Below are positions 42,004-51,599 of a DNA stretch of 64,000 nucleotides, piece by piece (position 1 is the stretch's first letter; each line of letters begins with the position of its first letter). The stretch lies in the NCBI GenBank assembly GCA_963922585.1, contig CAWUIK010000003.1, positions 1-64,000 of the forward strand. Reading direction: 5' to 3'. Below the pieces are notes generated by a model. That model saw only the letters and a list, made by a program, of their open reading frames with translations, was not told the origin of the DNA and made no database searches. A program made the translations under genes and the position numbers. This DNA is from Parvicella sp963922585 (GTDB lineage Bacteria; Bacteroidota; Bacteroidia; Flavobacteriales_D; Parvicellaceae).

Positions 42004-44229
42004 ATGAGTTTTTCCAATTCCAAAATTACATGGACAAAAACAGATGAAGCGCCCATGTTGGCAACACATTCATTTTTTCCTATTGTTCAAGCATTTCTAA
42101 GCGCTGCTAATGTTTCTATCGAAATGAAAGACATTTCACTTGCAGCGAGAATTTTGGCGGTTTTTCCAGAGTATCTAAACGAAAATCAAAGAATAACTGA
42201 TGCCCTTGCAGAATTAGGAGAAATGGTATTGAAACCAGAAGCAAATATCATAAAACTGCCCAACATAAGTGCTTCAGTACCTCAACTTAAAGAAGCCATT
42301 GCAGAACTACAATCCAAAGGTTTTGCGATTCCTAACTTTGTAGAAAACCCAAAAACTGAAGAGGAAAAAACTATTGTTGCCAAATACAACAAAGTGAAAG
42401 GAAGTGCCGTAAATCCTGTTTTGAGAGAAGGAAACTCAGATAGAAGAGCGCCAAAAGCAGTGAAAATGTTTGCCAAAAATAATCCACATTCAATGGGTGC
42501 TTGGTCCAAAGATTCCAAAACTCATGTGGCAACTATGAAAGGTGGAGATTTTAAAACGAATGAAAAATCAAAAACTTTTGAAACGCCTACAAGTCTCACA
42601 ATAGAGCATATTGCTAAAGATGGTACTTCAACCGTTTTGAAAGACAACTTAAACATAAAAGCAGGAGAAATTGCAGATGCAACTGTGATGTCAAAAAGTA
42701 AATTAGTAGCCTTTTTGGATGCACAAATTGCTGATGCTAAAGCTCAAAACGTAATGCTCTCTCTTCACATGAAGGCTACTATGATGAAAGTTTCTGATCC
42801 AATTATTTTTGGTTTGGCAGTAAAATCATTCTTCAAAAATGTATTTGAGAAATATGGAAATGATTTAGAAAGTGTAGGCGTAGATGTTAATAATGGTTTT
42901 GGTGATGTTGTTTCAAAATTAGAAAAACTTCCAGCAGACAAAAAAGCACTTATCCAACAAGAAATAGATGCCGCTTTTCAAAATGGACCTTCATTAGCAA
43001 TGGTAGATTCCGACAAAGGAATTACCAATCTACATGTGCCTAGTGATGTAATTATTGACGCATCGATGCCTGCAATGATTAGAAGTTCGGGTAAAATGTG
43101 GGATGCGAATGGAAATTTACAAGATACTAAAGCCGTAATTCCTGATAGTAGTTACGCAGGATTATACCAAGTTGTGATTGATTTTTGTAGAGAGAATGGC
43201 GCTTTGGATCCAACTACCATGGGAACAGTTCCCAACGTAGGTTTGATGGCTCAAAAAGCAGAAGAATATGGTTCACACGATAAAACTTTCAAAATCGCTA
43301 GCGAAGGAAAAGTAGTGGTAAAAGACAGTAATGGAAATATCGTTTTTGAACACGATGTAGAAGAAGGTGATATTTGGAGAATGTGTCAGGCGAAGGACGA
43401 ACCTATTCAAGATTGGGTGAAACTAGCGGTAAAAAGAGCAAGAGCAACTCAAGTACCAGCCATTTTCTGGTTGGACAACGAAAGAGGTCATGATAGAGAA
43501 ATGATGGCTAAAGTAGAAAAGTATTTGGCTTTGGAAGAAACAACGGGTCTTGAAATAAAAATTCTTTCTCCTGTGGATGCTTGTAAATATACAATGGAAC
43601 GAATTGTAAAAGGACTAGACACAATTTCTGTAACAGGAAATGTACTTAGAGATTATTTGACAGATTTGTTTCCAATTTTGGAAGTGGGTACAAGTGCCAA
43701 AATGCTTTCTATAGTTCCGTTGATGAAAGGCGGTGGATTATTTGAAACAGGTGCTGGAGGTTCTGCCCCAAAACACGTAGAGCAATTTGTTTCTGAAGGA
43801 CACTTAAGATGGGATTCTCTTGGGGAATTTATGGCATTGGCGCCTTCATTAGAGCATTTGAGTGAGTTTTCTAAGAATCCTAAGGCTCAAGTTTTGGTAA
43901 ATACATTGGATGATGCAACTACATTGTTGTTGAGCAACAACAAAGGTCCACAAAGAAAAGCTGGAGAACCAGACAACAAGGTAAGTCATTATTATTTAGC
44001 TATGTATTGGGCGCAAGAGTTGGCAAAACAGAATGATGATGCTGAACTTAAAACAAAATTTACTCCTATTGCACAGCAATTGGAATCTCAAGAAAGCGAA
44101 ATCTTAAAACAATTAATCTCTAACGGAAAACCTGTGGATATCAAAGGTTATTATTATCCAAGTAGTGAAGCAATTACTGCTGCTATGAGACCAAGTGCAT
44201 TGTTTAATGGTATTATAGATAGTATTTAA
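42004..44229 (+). CDS. NADP-dependent isocitrate dehydrogenase, monomeric type
   Basis: The 741-residue enzyme converts isocitrate to 2-oxoglutarate with NADP+ in the citric acid cycle and supplies NADPH. It is of the monomeric (IDH-II) family and not homologous in sequence to the dimeric one. Typical segments: KITWTKTDEAPMLATHSF at the N-terminus, NSDRRAPKAVK, NPHSMGAWSKDSKTHVA, HDREMMAKVE with the acidic metal ligands, GAGGSAPKHVEQF and WDSLGEFMAL. The start is at 42004, giving the usual length of about 740. Confidence 0.95.
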   Translation: MSFSNSKITWTKTDEAPMLATHSFFPIVQAFLSAANVSIEMKDISLAARILAVFPEYLNENQRITDALAELGEMVLKPEANIIKLPNISASVPQLKEAIAELQSKGFAIPNFVENPKTEEEKTIVAKYNKVKGSAVNPVLREGNSDRRAPKAVKMFAKNNPHSMGAWSKDSKTHVATMKGGDFKTNEKSKTFETPTSLTIEHIAKDGTSTVLKDNLNIKAGEIADATVMSKSKLVAFLDAQIADAKAQNVMLSLHMKATMMKVSDPIIFGLAVKSFFKNVFEKYGNDLESVGVDVNNGFGDVVSKLEKLPADKKALIQQEIDAAFQNGPSLAMVDSDKGITNLHVPSDVIIDASMPAMIRSSGKMWDANGNLQDTKAVIPDSSYAGLYQVVIDFCRENGALDPTTMGTVPNVGLMAQKAEEYGSHDKTFKIASEGKVVVKDSNGNIVFEHDVEEGDIWRMCQAKDEPIQDWVKLAVKRARATQVPAIFWLDNERGHDREMMAKVEKYLALEETTGLEIKILSPVDACKYTMERIVKGLDTISVTGNVLRDYLTDLFPILEVGTSAKMLSIVPLMKGGGLFETGAGGSAPKHVEQFVSEGHLRWDSLGEFMALAPSLEHLSEFSKNPKAQVLVNTLDDATTLLLSNNKGPQRKAGEPDNKVSHYYLAMYWAQELAKQNDDAELKTKFTPIAQQLESQESEILKQLISNGKPVDIKGYYYPSSEAITAAMRPSALFNGIIDSI

Positions 44230-44246
44230 TTACTAAAATACATTAT

Positions 44247-44295
44247 AAACCCTTTCTCTACTCATTAAAAATTGAGTTGAGTGAGGGTTTTTATA
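44247..44295 (+). terminator. Terminator of idh
   Basis: Outer stem AAACCCT/AGGGTTT (44247-44253 with 44284-44290), inner ACTCA/TGAGT pairs, then TTTTTAT. Confidence 0.75.
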
Positions 44296-44316
44296 TACTA
44301 GATTAGTTTAGTTTTT

Positions 44317-44609
44317 TTATCGTTTTCCCCATTTATTAGGGTCATCAGCGGTTGCGAATACGCCTAATATTTTAATCGTTTTATTTTCTAAAACGAAATG
44401 GACACCATAAGAAAATCTTTTTAGAAATGCTACACGAACATTATTATATTTTATTTGAACACTTTTGGGGTATTCGACTAAATATGCTTTCTTGCCTCTA
44501 ATTCAATAAAAAATTGTTTAGCAGTTGATTGACTAATATCTAAATACCAAAGAAGAATTTGTTCAACATCATTCTCGGTTTGAGAACTTGTAATAATTCT
44601 ATAAGTCAT
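44317..44609 (-). pseudogene. RelE/ParE-family toxin, broken by a one-base frameshift
   Basis: Starts at the ATG at 44609, overlapping the antitoxin stop by 11 nt. The first frame reads MTYRIITSSQTENDVEQILL ... FIELEARKHI and meets a TAG at 44478. The next frame continues the family at once: AYLVEYPKS, then VRVAFLKRFSYGVHFVLENK and ATADDPNKWGKR, ending at 44317. Restoring one A in the AAGAAAGC run rejoins both parts into a normal-length toxin of about 97 residues. As it stands, the ribonuclease- or gyrase-type toxin should be inactive. A sequencing error in the A-run cannot be excluded. Confidence 0.78.
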
Positions 44610-44823
44610 ATTTTTCTTTAAGTCCACCCATCATTTCATCAAAATTTACTGAAGATTCAGAATGTTTGTCTAAATATTTCTTTCTTTTCAAAACCTCATC
44701 TTGTTGCCACTGCGGAATAGCATCTACTTCTTCAACACTGATCGATTTATCAGTTCTAAGCAATTGTAGGATTGCCAAAGTATGCTCATTAAGTTCTGAT
44801 ATGGTTATTTTAAAAGTTGTCAT
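44599..44823 (-). CDS. Antitoxin of a RelE/ParE-type toxin-antitoxin pair
   Basis: A 74-residue protein with an N-terminal strand-helix region, FKITISELNEHTLAILQLLR, and a C-terminal acidic tail (FDEMMGGLKEKYDL) that would wrap around the toxin. Overlaps the toxin start by 11 nt (44599-44609), typical of such operons. With the toxin frameshifted, it stands as an orphan antitoxin. Assignment rests on neighbour and size more than on a motif. Confidence 0.7.
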   Translation of the reverse strand: MTTFKITISELNEHTLAILQLLRTDKSISVEEVDAIPQWQQDEVLKRKKYLDKHSESSVNFDEMMGGLKEKYDL

Positions 44824-44919
44824 AATGTGTATCTTAACGCTGTTAAATAGAAAAAGTTTTAGATTGCTTCAAACAAAAATAATAATTTTAATCGAGAGTT
44901 AGAAATGATCTTCAAAGAA

Positions 44920-46413
44920 TTACTTCTGTCCTACTTTAAATTCTTGTTTGGGCTCCAGTTCTTTTTTGATGTAAAAAAAAGTTTCATCAATAGATTTGTA
45001 TGTCCCATTGGGTGATGGATTATAGGCTGGTGCTTGATAGATGTTTCCTTTCATATCTGTAAGAATATAGTAAGGCACGTTTCTGATATTGTAATCATCC
45101 AAGATTTTGGAATCGCCTTGGTAATGACCAAAATACCAAGGATGTTTTTTGCCATTTTGTAAAATAAACTTATCGTAATCTTCACTTTTGGCGTCTAATG
45201 AAATACATACAAAATCTATATACTTGTCGTATTTTTCATGCAACTGCTCAATTACAAGTAAGTCTTGAAGGCTTGGTTTATTCCAACTTGCCCAAAACAT
45301 TATGTAAACATACTGACCTCTTAAGTCTGAGAGTGACAAAGTTTCTCCAGATTTGTCTATCCAAGAAAAATCTGGAGCAAAAGTTCCCTCTAATAATTTC
45401 TCTTGCAATTTTAGAATGTTTTTAGCAATCGATTTATGTTTATCATCTTCGCTTACATTGCTTATCAATGTGATGATTTCTCTAATGTTATCTCTGCTAT
45501 AAAAAGTCGAATTGTAAGCTTCTTTGAGCGCATTCAACATAATGAATTCTCTAAATTTATTGTGCCTCAAATAATAATGATTTGCCATAACTTTATCCAA
45601 TTCTTCCCTACTCGCCATATTGTTGATGGCAAAAGTGGCTTGATCTCTTTTGACTAGGGTAATGTCAGAAAGCGCATCCTTGAAAAAATCTTGAATAAAA
45701 TACATATACGCATCATTGTGATACAAAATGGGCTGAGACTTTATAAACGTTTCGAAAATAATGTACTTGTTTTTTTCGGGTTCTTGTCTATTACTCATCA
45801 AAGCTATTGTAGCGATTCTGTATTTGTAATAGTCTTTGAAATAACGATTATCGACATCTTTGTAAGTTTCCAAAATCTTGTTGGTAAAATCACTCAAACT
45901 ATCTCTAAATTCCTGATTTTGCAACATCAATCTTTGCACTTTCAATGTGTCTCCGTAAAGAAAATAATCGAGTCTTAAATTGAATTCTAAAATTAAAGTG
46001 TTCAAATCGTCATTGGGTAAATTATCAAAAACCAACCTTACCGTATTTCCAGTAAGTTTCTGAACATTTTCGTGCTCAAATGGGAAACTCACCGTGTATT
46101 TTGGTGTAGATGGATCTATGAAAATAATTGCTGATTTATCCTGAATTTGAATCATCGCTCTAAAGCCCTCTTTGGGATCACATTCGAAATTTACAAGACC
46201 TTTTTCATCCACAATGTTTTTGTCTAAAACTTCATTTTGGTAAGAAATATAATCACTTGTTGTCACTAAACTCGCTACCTGTCCTTTAAAAGCAGGAGCA
46301 TAACAACTTACGATGGTTTTTTCTTGAGAAAATCCAATGAAAGTAATAATTACCAAAAGATATGTGATGAAGTGTTTCAGATTATTACGATTGAATGATT
46401 TGAAGATATACAA
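44920..46413 (-). CDS. Thioredoxin-fold (TlpA/redoxin-like) secreted protein lacking the CxxC
   Basis: A 497-residue protein with an N-terminal export signal ending GFSQ, a middle helical region of unknown fold (about 120-340) and a C-terminal TlpA/redoxin-like domain (about 350-480; APDFSWIDKSGETLSLSDLR, then GQYVYIMFWASWNKPS). The position of the WCxxC active site is occupied by WNKPS, so the redox cysteines are missing. No ATG precedes the signal peptide; I choose the TTG at 46413. A GTG at 46464 lies inside a dispersed repeat. Likely a thioredoxin-fold binding or sensing protein. Confidence 0.65.
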   Translation of the reverse strand: MYIFKSFNRNNLKHFITYLLVIITFIGFSQEKTIVSCYAPAFKGQVASLVTTSDYISYQNEVLDKNIVDEKGLVNFECDPKEGFRAMIQIQDKSAIIFIDPSTPKYTVSFPFEHENVQKLTGNTVRLVFDNLPNDDLNTLILEFNLRLDYFLYGDTLKVQRLMLQNQEFRDSLSDFTNKILETYKDVDNRYFKDYYKYRIATIALMSNRQEPEKNKYIIFETFIKSQPILYHNDAYMYFIQDFFKDALSDITLVKRDQATFAINNMASREELDKVMANHYYLRHNKFREFIMLNALKEAYNSTFYSRDNIREIITLISNVSEDDKHKSIAKNILKLQEKLLEGTFAPDFSWIDKSGETLSLSDLRGQYVYIMFWASWNKPSLQDLLVIEQLHEKYDKYIDFVCISLDAKSEDYDKFILQNGKKHPWYFGHYQGDSKILDDYNIRNVPYYILTDMKGNIYQAPAYNPSPNGTYKSIDETFFYIKKELEPKQEFKVGQK

Positions 46414-46450
46414 TTGTACGACATACGATTTAATGAATTTATTAACAGCA

Positions 46451-46480
46451 ATAGATGTCTCCACAAGGTCGACATGACAA
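46451..46480 (-). repeat. Dispersed repeat, element A (short form)
   Basis: The minus strand reads TTGTCATGTCGAC at one end and GTGGAGACATCTAT at the other, as at 51600. The short form has almost no internal sequence. Confidence 0.7.
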
Positions 46481-46488
46481 TGCGTTCT

Positions 46489-46550
46489 TTTGTAATTTCG
46501 ACCGAAGGAACGAACGATAGTGAGTTGTGGAGTGAAGAAATCTTTGACAT
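46489..46550 (+). repeat. Dispersed repeat, element B
   Basis: Contains TTTCGACCGAAGGAACGAAC and GTGGAGTGAAGAAATCTTTG, the pattern of the short GTCATTTCGACC-type repeats scattered in flavobacterial intergenic regions. It abuts the coaD stop. Confidence 0.65.
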
Positions 46551-46551
46551 A

Positions 46552-47013
46552 CTATAGGATTTTTACGTGAGGAGGCAAAAACTGTTCCACGTTGGCGTTG
46601 TTTTTTATCAATTCTCTTACAATTGAAGAAGAAACGCAACTCAATTCCGAGTCTGTAATCATAAATACTGTTTCGAGATTGGATTCTAGTTTTTTGTTCA
46701 TTTCCGCAATGGGTTTTTCGTATTCAAAATCAATATTATTTCTCAATCCTCTTAACAAAAACTGCGCATTTTCTTGTTTACAAAAATCTACTGTAAGACC
46801 TTCAAATGCTTTTACTTCAATAGATGGAGAGTTTAAAAATGATTGCTCAACCATCTCCAATCTTTTTTGTGCATCAAAGAGATATTTTTTACTGGTATTG
46901 GTTCCTACCGCTACAATGATTTTATCAAACAGCGGAATTGCTTTTTGAATAATGGCATAATGCCCAATTGTGATAGGATCGAAAGAACCAGGAAATACTG
47001 CAATTTTTGACAT
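46552..47013 (-). CDS. coaD: Phosphopantetheine adenylyltransferase
   Basis: The 153-residue enzyme makes dephospho-CoA from 4'-phosphopantetheine and ATP. Motifs: FPGSFDPITIGH with T15-x-G-H18, the LLRGLRNNIDFEYE segment and the C-terminal nucleotide-binding SCVSSSIVRELIKN (family ISSTxVR). Complete length. The next gene downstream is separated by repeat elements; DUF58 lies 73 nt upstream. Confidence 0.95.
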   Translation of the reverse strand: MSKIAVFPGSFDPITIGHYAIIQKAIPLFDKIIVAVGTNTSKKYLFDAQKRLEMVEQSFLNSPSIEVKAFEGLTVDFCKQENAQFLLRGLRNNIDFEYEKPIAEMNKKLESNLETVFMITDSELSCVSSSIVRELIKNNANVEQFLPPHVKIL

Positions 47014-47086
47014 CTTCTATACTTTGATTTGATTGGTGTTTTACTGAAAATCTATGGTAAGGTTACAAATAGTTCTAACTAAAAAA

Positions 47087-48421
47087 CTAAATCATTCCTC
47101 TAGACTTGATCTCCAAATATTTATTGATGGTATTCACTGAAAGTTCTTCTGGCTTGGTCAAGATACTTTGAATTCCATATTTCCTTAGTTCAAAAGCAAT
47201 GTGTTCTTTTTCTATAGAAAACTTTCTAGCCATTGTTTTGAAATAAACATCTTTCACATTTTTGGTTTCCAAATCTTTTACTTTTGCCAATTCTGTGTTT
47301 TCAAAAAATATCACTACCAGTAAATGATTTTGGTTGATTCTTCTGAGAAGATTGATATTTCTTTTGAGGGCATACATACTTTCGAAGTTGGTAAACAAAA
47401 GAATCATACTCCTACCTTTGATTACACTTCTGGTTCCATAATACAGTTTTTCGTAATTGGATTCCATAAACTTCGTTTTTTGATTGTACAAAGTATCCAT
47501 GATTCTTCTCAACTGACTGCTTGTACTTTCTGCAGGTATTTGAGCACCAATTTTATCAGAAAATGTGATGACTCCTGCTTTATCTCCTTTTCTTAAAATG
47601 ATATTTGAAAGCACCAAAGCAGAATTGATGGCATGATCTAAAAGCGTCAAACCTTCGAAAGGCATTTTCATTGACCTACTCTTATCGATGATGCAATACA
47701 CTTGTTGAGAACGTTCTTCTTGGTATTGATTTACCATCAACTCACCTTTTCTACTTGTGGCCTTCCAGTTTATAGTTCGGATATCATCTCCTTGAACGTA
47801 ATTTTTGATTTGTTCAAATTCGTTATTATTTCCTATTCTTCTTACTTTCTTTATTCCTTGAAAAATAGCAGTTTTAGAAAAAACTTGCAATTCATATTTT
47901 TTCATTTGAAGAATAGAAGGATATACTTTTACTAGTTCATAGGCTGGAATCTTTTGTCTTCTTTCAGTCAATTTTAAAACAGAAGAAATGTAAATATTGA
48001 TATTATCGAATTCGTAGGCTCCACGATACTTAGGTGTAATTTTATATTGCAACTCTTTTGATTCGCCAGGATTGATAGACATAAAATACTCAAAATCTCT
48101 TATTTGTAATTGATAAGGGAGTTCATCAATTATTCTGAGGTTTACAGGCAACTTATACTTGCTTGTAATTTGAATTCTTACAATATTTTCATCCCCTAAT
48201 GATAGTTGAGATACAACAATTCTTTTCGCCTCAATTTTTGACTTTGAAAGAAAAAGTACGAAAATATCCAAAAGGAAAATCCCTAAAAAAGAAACAAGAC
48301 ACACGTTGGCAACATACATCAACCATGGAAAAGCAAAAGCAGCACAATATAATATTATCAGTATAAACCAATAAAGGAAAAAGTGATTTCGTAAATAAAA
48401 CTGTCTAAAAAATGTTATCAT
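47087..48421 (-). CDS. DUF58-domain protein (MoxR-associated type)
   Basis: The 444-residue protein has two N-terminal membrane helices (about 14-60), a beta-rich middle and the DUF58/vWA region (about 205-400): GDDIRTINWKATSRKGELMV, then a degenerate MIDAS CIIDKSRSMK. DUF58 proteins usually act with a MoxR AAA+ ATPase in chaperoning or metal insertion; no moxR gene lies next to it here. Partner and substrate unknown. Confidence 0.85.
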   Translation of the reverse strand: MITFFRQFYLRNHFFLYWFILIILYCAAFAFPWLMYVANVCLVSFLGIFLLDIFVLFLSKSKIEAKRIVVSQLSLGDENIVRIQITSKYKLPVNLRIIDELPYQLQIRDFEYFMSINPGESKELQYKITPKYRGAYEFDNINIYISSVLKLTERRQKIPAYELVKVYPSILQMKKYELQVFSKTAIFQGIKKVRRIGNNNEFEQIKNYVQGDDIRTINWKATSRKGELMVNQYQEERSQQVYCIIDKSRSMKMPFEGLTLLDHAINSALVLSNIILRKGDKAGVITFSDKIGAQIPAESTSSQLRRIMDTLYNQKTKFMESNYEKLYYGTRSVIKGRSMILLFTNFESMYALKRNINLLRRINQNHLLVVIFFENTELAKVKDLETKNVKDVYFKTMARKFSIEKEHIAFELRKYGIQSILTKPEELSVNTINKYLEIKSRGMI

Positions 48422-48513
48422 TTACTTTTTTAGTCTTTTGTACTTGAAATTTCGATGTTAATGGGTCTAAAATTAACAACTAATTTCTATTTGCTCTGAA
48501 ATTTTGAAATTTT

Positions 48514-49365
48514 TTAATCCCCCCAACCAAAATCAAATAAATTTTGAGAGCCGTTAGGACCTGATTTCGGTTTGTGTTGGTAATATTGTTTTCCAGCTTC
48601 TATTTTACAATCTTCATCTGATTTGAGCATTGCCCATTCATTGAGTATGCCTTCTAATACAAAAGCCCCTGGATACAGTAAATTTTTAGTATGCACTAAA
48701 GGAAAACTGTTTGTTTGAAGATAATGAGGTTTGAAATAACCTCTAGAAGCACAAGAAATACTAACAGCATCTTTGGGTCTATTTTGAGAAGTTGCATTTT
48801 TATAGTTCGTACTTTCATCCATCAAACCATTATGTCCATTAAATGCTATTAAATCTGCCCCTCCATTTATGGGAATGGTTATTTTATCTAACTCAACAGA
48901 ATCGTTTAAATTTTCTGAAAGAGAGTTAAAATAATCATCCAAGCATTCTGGCATTCTGTCACCCCTATAAGCATCAGCCACCAAATACACTTGCGCCCCG
49001 TTTGGGAATTTTTTGTAGAAAATAACTCTTTCTAGAATATTATTTTTAGGGGTTTCTATGCTTTTCAAAAGTTTCCAATCTGGTAATTCAGAAAAGTATC
49101 TTTTCACCCCCTTACTAGTAGCCCAATATAAGTTGCTATTGGGTTTGAGTCCATCACCAATTTTTGGAGAAGTTGGGATGATTCCTTGATGTTCATTGTC
49201 GCACAAAGGCACCAAAACATGGGCTACTAGAGGAAGGTTTTGATCTATCTTTCCTTGCAGATAGTGAAGAATTGAAGTTCTATTTTCTATTTTTTGTGCT
49301 TTTGAAAAAAAGCAAACAAAAATAAATGCCAAACTGAAGCCTGATTTAATTAATATTTTATTCAT
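48514..49365 (-). CDS. Secreted protein with possible clan CD-like His/Cys pair
   Basis: The 283-residue product has a signal peptide (residues 1-23, FSKAQ). Conserved-looking blocks: VAHVLVPLCDNEHQGIIP, DLIAFNGHNGLMD and DAVSISCASRGYF. The last two resemble the hydrophobic-strand-then-His-Gly and hydrophobic-strand-then-Cys blocks of clan CD (caspase/gingipain-type) peptidases, but the His is followed by N-G, not G. It is an isolated gene, divergent from ligA. Function not known; peptidase identity is a weak hypothesis. Confidence 0.5.
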   Translation of the reverse strand: MNKILIKSGFSLAFIFVCFFSKAQKIENRTSILHYLQGKIDQNLPLVAHVLVPLCDNEHQGIIPTSPKIGDGLKPNSNLYWATSKGVKRYFSELPDWKLLKSIETPKNNILERVIFYKKFPNGAQVYLVADAYRGDRMPECLDDYFNSLSENLNDSVELDKITIPINGGADLIAFNGHNGLMDESTNYKNATSQNRPKDAVSISCASRGYFKPHYLQTNSFPLVHTKNLLYPGAFVLEGILNEWAMLKSDEDCKIEAGKQYYQHKPKSGPNGSQNLFDFGWGD

Positions 49366-49414
49366 TTAAGAAGGTTTTTATAGTTATAATGTTGTTTTGA
49401 TGAAAAGGTACAAA

Positions 49415-49448
49415 TTTGTTCTCAAAAGAAATTTATTCTTTATTTTTG
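49415..49448 (+). promoter_or_regulatory. Candidate promoter of ligA
   Basis: TTTG at 49415-49418 and TATTTTTG at 49441-49448, 22-nt spacer. It lies inside the longest reading frame from 49397, so the start must be downstream. Confidence 0.55.
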
Positions 49449-49471
49449 TTACCATCAAAAGAATGAAGTCC

Positions 49472-51523
49472 ATGTCAAAACAAAAAATACAAGAGCTTAC
49501 CCAGAAACTCAATCGTTGGAATCATGAATACTATGTTTTGAGCGCTCCTTCTGTAAGCGATTATGAGTTTGATATGGCACTGGAGGAACTTCAAAAATTG
49601 GAAGTTGCTTTTCCAGAATATGCCGATGAAAATTCTCCAACCAAAAGAGTAGGAGGCGACATCACCAAGAAATTTGAAACTGTCACCCACAAATATCCTA
49701 TGCTCTCTTTGAGCAACAGTTATTCTAGAGAAGAAATTGAAGAATTTGGTCAAAGAATTCAAAAATCAATTGGTGGAGACATCACTTTTGTGTGCGAATT
49801 GAAATACGATGGTGTTGCGATCAGCCTTACCTACGAAAAAGGAAGGTTGACAAAAGCAGTAACTCGTGGTGATGGAACACAAGGGGAAGAAGTGACTGCC
49901 AATGTCAAAACCATCAAAACGATTCCATTAGTTTTGAATGGTAATTTTCCTGATTTTTTTGAAATAAGAGGAGAAATAGTCTTTCCACTTGAAGCCTTTC
50001 TTAAACTAAATAAAGAAAGAGAAGAAGCAGGAGAGCCTTTGTTTGCCAATCCCAGAAATACCGCTTCGGGAACGATAAAAATGCAAGATTCAAAAGTAGT
50101 TGCCTCGAGAGGTTTAGATTGCTATTTGTATCATGTTTATGCAGATCAATTAGTTGCCAACGGACATTTTGAAAGCATCAAAGAAGCAGAATCTTGGGGA
50201 TTTAAAGTGCCACAAGAACAAGATAAATATATTGCAAAAGTAAAAACCATAGATGAGGTAATGGCGTTTATTGATTTTTGGGATAAAAACCGTCAAAATT
50301 TACCTTTTGACATCGATGGAGTGGTCATCAAAGTAAACGATTATAATATTCAAGATGAATTGGGTTTTACTGCCAAATCACCACGCTGGGCTATTGCATA
50401 CAAATTCAAAGCTGAAAAAGTTGCCACCCAATTACTTTCAATTGACTATCAAGTGGGAAGAACTGGTGCTATTACCCCAGTGGCCAATTTACAGCCTGTT
50501 CAATTGGCAGGAACTACCGTAAAAAGAGCGAGTTTGCACAATGCAGATCAAATTGAAAAATTGGACATTAGAGTAAACGATACTGTTTTTGTAGAAAAAG
50601 GCGGTGAAATCATCCCCAAAATTGTAGGTGTAAACTTAGATTTGAGACCAAAAGATGCTTTATCAGTAGTATACCCAACACATTGTCCAGTTTGCGAAAC
50701 GCCCCTCATCAGAAAAGAAGGAGAAGCTCAACATTATTGTCCCAATGACAAAGGATGTGCACCTCAACTCAAAGGAAAAATAGAACATTTCATCGGACGT
50801 AAAATGATGAATATTGATGGCTTGGGAGCAGAAACTGTAGAGCAACTTTTTGATGCTGGATTGATTTCTAATTTTGCAGATTTGTATGACCTTACTAAAG
50901 ATCAAGTATTACCATTAGAACGAATGGCTGAAAAATCAGCCAACAAACTCATAGAAGGTATAGAAGCCTCCAAAAAAGTTGAATTTCAGAAAGTGCTTTT
51001 TGCTCTAGGAATAAGATATGTGGGCGAAACTGTAGCTAAAAAACTTGCCAAACATTTTAAGTCTTTAGACAATCTCCAAAAAGCAAGTTTTGAGGAATTG
51101 GTTGCAGTTGACGAAATTGGCGATAGAATTGCAGAAAGTCTCATTGAATATTTTTCGGATGAGTATAATTTACAAATTATCCAAAAACTAATAGCGGCAG
51201 GACTTCAATTTGAAATTTCAGAAGACGATGCTGCTCCTATGGGAAATACTTTAGAAGGTAAAACCATTGTTGTGAGCGGGACTTTCGATATGGCACGTGA
51301 CACTATGAAAAACCTCATCGAATGCCATGGAGGAAAAGTAGGTTCTTCAATATCTTCCAAAACAGATTATTTAATTTGCGGAGAAAGTATGGGACCTGCC
51401 AAACTCAAAAAAGCAGAAGATTTGGGCATCACCATGATCTCAGAAAATGAATTTCTTGCACTTATCGGAAATGAAGCAAACTCAAACGACCAAAAAGAAG
51501 GAGGACAAGTGAGTTTGTTTTGA
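49472..51523 (+). CDS. ligA: NAD-dependent DNA ligase
   Basis: The 683-residue enzyme seals nicks in replication and repair with NAD+. Start at the ATG at 49472 (an ATG at 49463 would add three residues) matches the family N-terminus, MSKQKIQELTQKLNRWNHEY. Domains in order: Ia, adenylation domain with catalytic K111 (ELKYDGVA), OB fold, four-Cys zinc finger (CPVC ... CPNDKGC), helix-hairpin-helix repeats, and a C-terminal BRCT domain (GKTIVVSGTFDMARDTMK). Complete. Single gene on plus strand. Confidence 0.95.
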   Translation: MSKQKIQELTQKLNRWNHEYYVLSAPSVSDYEFDMALEELQKLEVAFPEYADENSPTKRVGGDITKKFETVTHKYPMLSLSNSYSREEIEEFGQRIQKSIGGDITFVCELKYDGVAISLTYEKGRLTKAVTRGDGTQGEEVTANVKTIKTIPLVLNGNFPDFFEIRGEIVFPLEAFLKLNKEREEAGEPLFANPRNTASGTIKMQDSKVVASRGLDCYLYHVYADQLVANGHFESIKEAESWGFKVPQEQDKYIAKVKTIDEVMAFIDFWDKNRQNLPFDIDGVVIKVNDYNIQDELGFTAKSPRWAIAYKFKAEKVATQLLSIDYQVGRTGAITPVANLQPVQLAGTTVKRASLHNADQIEKLDIRVNDTVFVEKGGEIIPKIVGVNLDLRPKDALSVVYPTHCPVCETPLIRKEGEAQHYCPNDKGCAPQLKGKIEHFIGRKMMNIDGLGAETVEQLFDAGLISNFADLYDLTKDQVLPLERMAEKSANKLIEGIEASKKVEFQKVLFALGIRYVGETVAKKLAKHFKSLDNLQKASFEELVAVDEIGDRIAESLIEYFSDEYNLQIIQKLIAAGLQFEISEDDAAPMGNTLEGKTIVVSGTFDMARDTMKNLIECHGGKVGSSISSKTDYLICGESMGPAKLKKAEDLGITMISENEFLALIGNEANSNDQKEGGQVSLF

Positions 51524-51599
51524 GCTTTCCCCCAAACAGCCAAAAGTTATAACTTTCAGCCGTTACGATAACGTAATAATCAAAATAAATGCTTTTCTT

